Source: Merluccius polli
Taxonomy: Eukaryota; Chordata; Actinopteri; Gadiformes; Merlucciidae
NCBI GenBank assembly: GCA_030340625.1
Contig: JAOPHQ010004320.1
Location: 44,533 to 108,532 of the forward strand
Reading direction: 5' to 3'
DNA length: 64,000 bases
Position numbers and translations under genes: made by a program. Shown here in pieces: positions 62,301 to 64,000 of the stretch (position 1 is its first letter; every line of letters starts with the position of its first letter). The notes under the pieces were generated by a model. It worked only from the letters and a program-made list of their open reading frames with translations, searched no databases and was not told the DNA's origin.

Positions 62301-63958
62301 AAGCTAGGAACCTTCCTTAGTAAGGAACCTTCCTAAGCTAGGAACCTTCCTAAGCTAGGAACCTTCCTCAGTAAGGAACCTTCTTAAGCTAGGAACCTTC
62401 CTAAGCTAGGAACCTTCCTCAGTAAGGAACCTTCCTAAGCTAGGAACCTTCCTAAGCTAGGAACATTCCTAAGCTAGGAACATTCCTCAGTAAGGAACCT
62501 TCCTAAGCTAGGAACCTTCCTAAGCTAGGAACCTTCCTCAGTAAGGAACCTTCCTAAGCTAGGAACCTTCCTAAGCTAGGAACATTCCTAAGCTAGGAAC
62601 CTTCCTAAGCTAGGAACATTCCTCAGTAAGGAACCTTCCTAAGCTAGGAACCTTCCTAAGCTAGGAACCTTCCTAAGCTAGGAACATTCCTAAGCTAGGA
62701 ACCTTCCTAAGCTAGGAACCTTCCTCAGTAAGGAACCTTCCTCAGTAAGGAACCTTCCTAAGCTAGGAACCTTCTTAAGATAGGAACCTTCCTCAGTAAG
62801 GAACCTTCCTAAGCTAGGAACCTTCCTAAGCTAGGAACCTTCCTCAGTAAGGAACCTTCCTCAGTAAGGAACATTCCTAAGCTAGGAACCTTCCTCAGTA
62901 AGGAACCTTCCTAAGCTAGGAACCTTCCTAAGCTAGGAACCTTCCTCAGTAAGGAACCTTCCTAAGCTAGGAACCTTCCTAAGCTAGGAACATTCCTAAG
63001 CTACGAACCTTCCTAAGCTAGGAACCTTCCTAAGCTAGGAACATTCCTAAGCTAGGAACCTTCCTAAGCTAGGAACATTCCTAAGCTAGGAACCTTCCTC
63101 AGTAAGGAACCTTACTAAATTAGGAACCTTCCTAAGCTAGGAACCTTCCTAAGCTAGGAACCTTCCTAAGTAGAAGACTATTGGACCGCAGCCCTGCTTC
63201 ATCCTGTGTGTGTTGGTGGCTCTGCACCACAGGTGTGCAGCCCCCCCCCCCCCCCCCCCCCCCCCAGAGTCTAATCAGTCTGACCAGGCCAGGTGAGGCT
63301 GCTTAAACCAGCCACCAGCCACACACTCCACAGATGTTTATATCATGTTGCTTTCTGGGAAGTATTTAATTGAAACACCTGTGTGACGGTATAACATAGA
63401 TAGATAATATAGAGAGAGGACATTCAACTATTGTATTTTATCATCTAACTAATCCTCACCTCTTCTCAACAGACTGACTTCCATCTTTAAAGTTAAAAGG
63501 ATGATCCATAGACCAGTCACTCTTCATGGAGACACAGCTGGGTCCAGGGGAGTCTGCTCTCTCCTGCTGGACTCTTCTAGAAATACAAGAACCAGGATTA
63601 TTGGACATTCGATAGATACTGTATCTTTATAATGTCTGATAAATCCTCACCTCTTCTCAACAGACTGACTTCCATCTTTAAACTGATCAGGATTATCCAT
63701 AGACCAGTCACTCTTCATGGAGACACAGCTGGGTCCAGGGGAGTCTGCTCTCTCCTGCTGGACTCTTCTAGAAATACAAGAACCAGGATTTATGGACATT
63801 TGATAGATGCTGTATCTTTATAATGTCTGATAAATCCTTACCTCTTCTCAACAGACTGATTTCCATCTTTAAAGTTAAAAGGATGATCCATAGACCGGTC
63901 ACTCTTCATGGAGACACAGCTGGGTCCAGGGGAGTCTGCTCTCTCCTGCTGCTCTGGG
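44763..63958 (-). CDS. NLRC3-like NOD-like receptor gene (FISNA-NACHT-LRR-B30.2), 5' end outside window
   Basis: Fish NLRC genes encode cytosolic innate immune receptors in which nucleotide binding by NACHT controls oligomerisation and LRR/B30.2 parts recognise ligands or partners. Twelve exons can be placed on the minus strand: 63958-63842, 63767-63651, 63576-63460, 56792-56717, 55845-55803, 55693-55541, 54731-52985, 51591-51418, 50554-50381, 50238-50062, 49881-49835 and 45313-44763. Each boundary has AG/GT and the phases match throughout, giving 3493 nt, or 1164 residues plus TAG once the split first codon is completed. The first exon in view starts with one base of a split codon, so the start codon lies beyond 64000. 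The fourth and fifth exons are the weakest. The catalytic motifs look intact. The introns are unusually loaded with tandem arrays. The exact member of this large family cannot be told from sequence alone. Confidence 0.8.
45345..45470. repeat. CCGGT-rich segment
   Basis: Many CCGGT/ACCGG motifs lie close together (TTTTCCGGTCCGGTCCGG, GTGCACCGGCC, AAACCGGTTTG, AGACCGGTCC), several of them self-complementary. It lies in the intron next to the B30.2 acceptor and could be a degraded inverted-repeat element. Confidence 0.45.
45558..45655. repeat. (CAT)n microsatellite
   Basis: A run of CAT triplets, then imperfect CATTACCAC units. Confidence 0.95.
45878..46283. repeat. 42-bp purine-pyrimidine alternating VNTR
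   Basis: ACATGTATGTGTATGTACAT then GTATATGTACACAATACACA recurs about every 42 bases (45911, 45953). It is almost entirely alternating purine-pyrimidine and could adopt Z-DNA or cruciform structure. Confidence 0.92.
46284..46537. other. Anonymous intron sequence
   Basis: About 250 bases with no recognised element; it includes GGCCTTGGCCTTGGCC. Confidence 0.4.
46538..47882 (+). repeat. 14-bp minisatellite (about 96 copies)
   Basis: The unit is TCCACTCCNCCTTG with N as A, G or T, and rare CTACG or TTGCCC variants. The variant CTTGCCCACT lies at 46801, 47137, 47361, 47501 and 47725, all multiples of 14 apart, consistent with block duplications. Open frames up to about 518 codons in all forward frames are repeat artefacts. 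Confidence 0.97.
47885..48015. other. Short anonymous spacer
   Basis: Non-repetitive sequence between the 14-bp and 15-bp arrays, with a GC-rich patch (CAGCGCGCCGCACGCGCTG). Confidence 0.4.
48016..48530 (+). repeat. 15-bp minisatellite
   Basis: TTACTTGATGGAGAG and TTACTTGATGGAAAG alternate for about 34 copies. Because 15 is divisible by 3, it gives an open frame of repeated SYLME, which I do not treat as a gene. Confidence 0.97.
48543..49307. mobile_element. Insert flanked by a 12-bp direct repeat, containing a 58-bp VNTR
   Basis: TTACTCCCCAAT occurs at 48543-48554 and 49296-49307. Inside, a 58-bp unit (ACCATGGTCTGGGTGAAT, then CTGATTGGCTGG and GTAGGTTATATTT) is repeated about eight times to 49015. 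Unique sequence follows with a further ACCATGGTATAAGCGG at about 49210. The direct repeats may be a target-site duplication or chance. Confidence 0.45.
49310..49828. other. Anonymous intron sequence
   Basis: No tandem array and no recognised element. Short minus-strand frames rich in Arg/Lys (49551-49791) show no family match. TGGCGCCCAAAACACACTG at about 49649 only partly resembles a primer-binding site. Confidence 0.4.
49835..49881 (-). CDS. NLR linker exon before B30.2 (47 bp)
   Basis: It encodes VEHGGVGRLRPALRK, the short conserved linker between the last LRR and the B30.2 domain. The acceptor is CCCCCCCAG and the donor is GTAAGT at 49834. It enters with T completing AG to Ser and leaves T, which joins AT of the B30.2 exon to make Tyr (LRKYACGL). 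Confidence 0.88.
50062..50238 (-). CDS. NLR LRR exon 3, terminal type (177 bp)
   Basis: It encodes LSGCMVTQEGCASLASAL, SSNPSHLRELDLSYNHPAG and RLDTLR, the last LRR exon type of fish NLRC genes. It is one codon longer than the usual 174 bp. An extra Ala in NHPAGDSG, where I expect NHPGDSG, accounts for this. The acceptor is GTGTAG and the donor is GTATGG at 50061. Confidence 0.9.
50239..50308. repeat. (AC)n microsatellite at a splice acceptor
   Basis: About 33 AC repeats (GT on the minus strand) run straight into the TAG acceptor of LRR exon 3. They make up about half of a 142-bp intron and replace the usual pyrimidine tract with alternating GT. Confidence 0.9.
50381..50554 (-). CDS. NLR LRR exon 2 (174 bp)
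   Basis: It encodes LNGCNLSELCCEALASVL, LRELDLSTNDLQDSGVKLL and SPHCTLETLR. It differs from LRR exon 1 at only a few bases (LCC for RGC, T for R). The flanking intron TTAATTATTATAGGTTTCAT is also the same, so this is a recent exon duplication with a 1037-bp offset. The donor is GTCAGT at 50380. Confidence 0.9.
50621..51040. mobile_element. CCGATA-rich insert, MITE-like
   Basis: The sequence starts GAGCCCGACCGATATGGG with further CCGATA motifs (GGCCGATACCGATAC, TCCGATATTCCGATA, TATCGGC). It resembles short non-autonomous DNA elements common in fish genomes, by memory only. After about 50720 the sequence becomes anonymous. It includes a tandemly repeated GGGGCGGGGCTTCAAGCAG (about 50907 and 50930). 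The far terminal repeat is not visible. Confidence 0.4.
51041..51370. other. Anonymous GC-rich intron segment
   Basis: No tandem repeat and no convincing frame. It sits between the two nearly identical LRR exons together with the MITE-like insert, and contains several CGCG and CGGCG motifs. Confidence 0.4.
51418..51591 (-). CDS. NLR LRR exon 1 (174 bp)
   Basis: It encodes LNGCNLSERGCEALASVL, LRELDLSTNDLQDSGVKLL and SAGLGSPHCRLETLR, two ribonuclease-inhibitor-type leucine-rich repeats. 174 bp is the standard size of these exons. The acceptor is ATGAAAG at 51592 and the donor is GTCAGT at 51417, with the same phase as its neighbours. It is nearly identical to the next LRR exon. Confidence 0.9.
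51710..52036 (+). mobile_element. LTR with adjacent tRNA-Lys type primer binding site
   Basis: The 308-bp LTR starts TGTGG (51710) and ends CCACA (52017). One base later comes TGGCGCCCAATGTGGGGC (52019-52036). This differs by one base from the primer-binding site complementary to tRNA-Lys(1,2) as I remember it. No gag/pol follows, and AT-rich intron sequence and the 92-bp array take over. It is in the opposite orientation to the NLR gene. A related copy lies at 56.2-56.6 kb. Confidence 0.7.
52241..52984 (-). repeat. 92-bp intronic minisatellite carrying copies of the NACHT-exon splice donor
   Basis: GTGAACCTACAGAGATG on the + strand recurs at 52241, 52333, 52423, 52515, 52607, 52699, 52791 and 52883. 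The ninth, slightly different copy at 52975 is the true exon-intron boundary. On the minus strand each unit reads AAAACATCTCT followed by GTAGGTTCAC, nearly the same as the real exon end AAAACATATCT plus GTAGGT. Confidence 0.9.
52985..54731 (-). CDS. NLR FISNA-NACHT exon (1747 bp)
   Basis: This exon holds the ATPase switch of the receptor. It opens LRSHLKEKTQRVFEGVAKAG, the FISNA region found in fish NLRs, up to about residue 60. NACHT follows with Walker A GVAGIGKT (about 88-95, nt 54468-54445), Walker B VVFILDGLDECR (about 159-170), sensor ITTRP (about 210-214), CHIPVICWI (about 270-278) and the winged-helix VHLSIQEFLAALH (about 396-408). No stop interrupts it. The acceptor is TTTCTTTATTCAG at 54732. 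The donor is GTAGGT at 52984, just before an in-frame TAG that normal splicing removes. The length is usual for this exon. Downstream, its last bases and donor are copied in a 92-bp tandem array. Confidence 0.92.
55109..55465 (-). pseudogene. RecQ-like helicase N-terminal fragment from a DNA transposon
   Basis: Within an intron, the minus strand reads LTFYLRKEQRTALKSFLEK and then KYVFGVL (about 55246-55166). This resembles the Q-motif start of the RecQ-like helicases carried by some fish DNA transposons (ISL2EU type). The expected Walker A (PTGxGKS) is missing. The frame passes instead into sequence with a 9-bp inverted repeat, ACGTAGTCA...TGACTACGT (about 55126-55157). It is probably an internally deleted copy. 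The family name is from memory of the motif. Confidence 0.35.
55541..55693 (-). CDS. NLR acidic linker exon (153 bp)
   Basis: It encodes YPQCSESQRAEEEE, VADGEEEEQRK and ends CLKQEEPADILQS. The pattern, an ESQR block followed by an acidic run and a QEE..LQSK ending, is a familiar exon just before the FISNA-NACHT exon of fish NLRs. The acceptor is CTTCCCAG and the donor is GTAAGA at 55540. The last base A joins AA of the next exon to make the Lys of QSKLRSHLKEK. Confidence 0.65.
55803..55845 (-). CDS. NLR short exon PYESSPQFKDGRPS
   Basis: 43 bases lie between CTCAG and GTAAGA. FKDGRP links it to the N-terminal repeat family. It starts in phase 0 and leaves one base (A), which matches the next exon. 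The start could lie elsewhere. Confidence 0.4.
55971..56624. mobile_element. Rearranged LTR pair in inverted orientation
   Basis: On the minus strand an LTR runs from TGTGG (56624) to CCACA (56227), followed by one base and the same Lys-type primer-binding site (56225-56208) plus about 70 bases of internal sequence. It then meets a + strand LTR 5' part (55971-56136, starting TGTGGAGTGTG). The LTR is 398 bp, longer than the 51.7 kb copy, because a GGATAAACCAGC-type motif is repeated. The pair forms a partial palindrome within an NLR intron. No protein-coding part remains. Confidence 0.6.
56717..56792 (-). CDS. NLR exon-like segment with VSMKSDWSIDHCIHFKDGRP
   Basis: This is a diverged relative of the 117-bp exons. 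The acceptor is ATTTCCCAG at 56793, and the likely donor is GTGAAT after AAA. It enters with one base of a split codon and leaves in phase 0, which fits both neighbours. The donor is weak, so it could be a dead exon. Confidence 0.4.
56809..58740 (+). repeat. 26/23-bp minisatellite (about 75 copies)
   Basis: Units of CCACACCACTAGGGCTGTGA plus TGATAA (26 bp) mix with a form lacking TGA (23 bp). GGGCT varies with GAGCT and GGACT. Two local inverted bits, CACAGCCCTAGTGCTGTG, occur at about 57245 and 57350. Confidence 0.95.
58746..59247. other. Non-repetitive intron island
   Basis: The only sizeable non-tandem stretch between the 26-bp and 31-bp arrays. It contains the small frame listed separately. 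No known element was recognised. Confidence 0.5.
59052..59195 (+). CDS. Small open frame, unrecognised
   Basis: 47 codons start MATKRYVAIWAHFVFEPHDE, with a favourable start context (ACAATGG), and end at TAA. It continues EQPADLEEAICCTG. No family was recognised. It lies antisense inside an NLR intron and could be a fragment of a transposon gene or chance. Confidence 0.15.
   Translation: MATKRYVAIWAHFVFEPHDEEQPADLEEAICCTGRKHISIPRGNSQI
59248..61285 (+). repeat. 31-bp AT-rich minisatellite (about 65 copies)
   Basis: The unit is AGGATTCAATCATAATATCC plus TATTTATTTAG, with GTTTATTTAG, GATGTATTTAG and shortened ATATATTTATTTAG variants. A longer block is repeated (for example the piece with GTCATATTTATTCAG at about 59717 and 60209). 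Confidence 0.95.
61286..61308. repeat. (ATT)n microsatellite
   Basis: A short run of ATT triplets at the end of the 31-bp array. Confidence 0.9.
61309..61470. other. Anonymous spacer
   Basis: It contains a tandem TTGAGATTTGAATCC pair (about 61331 and 61352) and otherwise nothing recognised. Confidence 0.4.
61471..63172 (+). repeat. 17-bp minisatellite (about 100 copies)
   Basis: Units are CTAGGAACCTTCCTAAG and TAAGGAACCTTCCTCAG, with sparse changes (AACATTCC, CTTCTTAAG). Each contains GAACCTTC, an inverted GAAnnTTC pair. Confidence 0.97.
63219..63332 (-). mobile_element. LTR 5' fragment with a poly-C run
   Basis: On the minus strand it starts TGTGGAGTGTGTGG and reads through GCCTCACCTGGCC to GCACACCTGTGGTGCAGAG, matching the start of the LTR at 56624. 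A run of about 25 C on the + strand (63241-63265) replaces the CCCACCCAGCC portion. The rest of the LTR is absent. Confidence 0.6.
63460..63576 (-). CDS. NLR N-terminal repeat exon 3 (117 bp)
   Basis: It encodes RVQQERADSPGPSCVSMK, then SDWSMDHPFNFKDGSQSVEK. The acceptor is TTTCTAG and the donor is GTGAGG at 63459. Its phase matches the next exon-like segment at 56792. Confidence 0.75.
63651..63767 (-). CDS. NLR N-terminal repeat exon 2 (117 bp)
   Basis: It encodes RVQQERADSPGPSCVSMK, then SDWSMDNPDQFKDGSQSVEK. The acceptor is TTTCTAG and the donor is GTGAGG at 63650. It is exactly 191 bases from the exons on either side, so exon and intron were duplicated together. DNPDQ replaces DHPFN. Confidence 0.75.
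63842..63958 (-). CDS. NLR N-terminal repeat exon 1 (117 bp)
   Basis: It encodes PEQQERADSPGPSCVSMK and then SDRSMDHPFNFKDGNQSVEK, a motif typical of fish NLRC N-terminal regions. The acceptor is TTGAAG after a GT-rich stretch, and the donor is GTAAGG at 63841. The exon starts with one base of a split codon and ends with two. Its function is unknown, probably a linker or protein-interaction segment. Confidence 0.75.
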
Positions 63959-64000
63959 CTTCAACACAACACACACACAGCTTTTACTCAGACTCATGAT

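Overview
The window looks like a teleost fish chromosome region close to a telomere. Two signs support this. One is a multi-exon NLR immune-receptor gene with the fish-specific FISNA-NACHT, LRR and B30.2 exon layout. The other is the many telomere-like CCCTAA tracts on the + strand in the first 25 kb, an orientation that would put the chromosome end to the left. A 3.6 kb L2-type LINE and LTR fragments also fit a fish genome. No prokaryotic features, rRNA, tRNA or CRISPR array were found.

Layout. (1) 1-19.05 kb is a subtelomeric mosaic. It contains a modular repeat with spacings of 1005, 1266, 1387 or 1648 bp, 49-bp and 116-bp minisatellites present in both orientations, and a segment of about 2.3 kb present twice (about 3.05-5.44 and 16.85-19.05 kb). 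It also holds a small island (5.5-7.4 kb) with a possible transposase N-terminal fragment and a SINE/L2-like tail. (2) 19.05-24.2 kb has three tandem copies of a 1666-bp unit. Each copy carries a hammerhead-like three-way junction, two perfect hairpins and a degenerate CCCTAA block. Degenerate telomeric sequence follows to 24.73 kb. (3) 24.73-36.9 kb is a 40-bp satellite of about 210 copies, split by one L2-like LINE on the minus strand that is almost intact (one frameshift in a homopolymer). (4) 36.9-44.6 kb is a run of unrelated minisatellites (G-rich, 16-bp, 32/37-bp, G-run VNTR, 37-bp) with a hairpin-bounded AT-rich element.

(5) 44.76-63.96 kb is one NLR gene on the minus strand, open at its 5' end (right edge of the window). 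I place twelve exons: three 117-bp N-terminal exons (63.46-63.96 kb), two short exons, a 153-bp acidic exon, the 1747-bp FISNA-NACHT exon, LRR exons of 174, 174 and 177 bp, a 47-bp linker exon and a 551-bp B30.2 exon. All splice phases agree, and the joined reading frame is 1164 residues plus a stop, lacking the start codon. Its introns are packed with 14-, 15-, 17-, 26-, 31-, 42-, 58- and 92-bp tandem arrays, LTR pieces, a MITE-like insert and a RecQ-helicase-like transposon remnant. The 92-bp array repeats the splice donor of the NACHT exon.

The only convincing host gene is the NLR. Its expected role is as a cytosolic innate immune sensor, with a NACHT ATPase switch, LRRs and a B30.2 domain for ligand or partner recognition. 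Nearly all other open frames lie inside tandem repeats and are not coding. Most of the rest is repeat, and anonymous stretches are listed as such.
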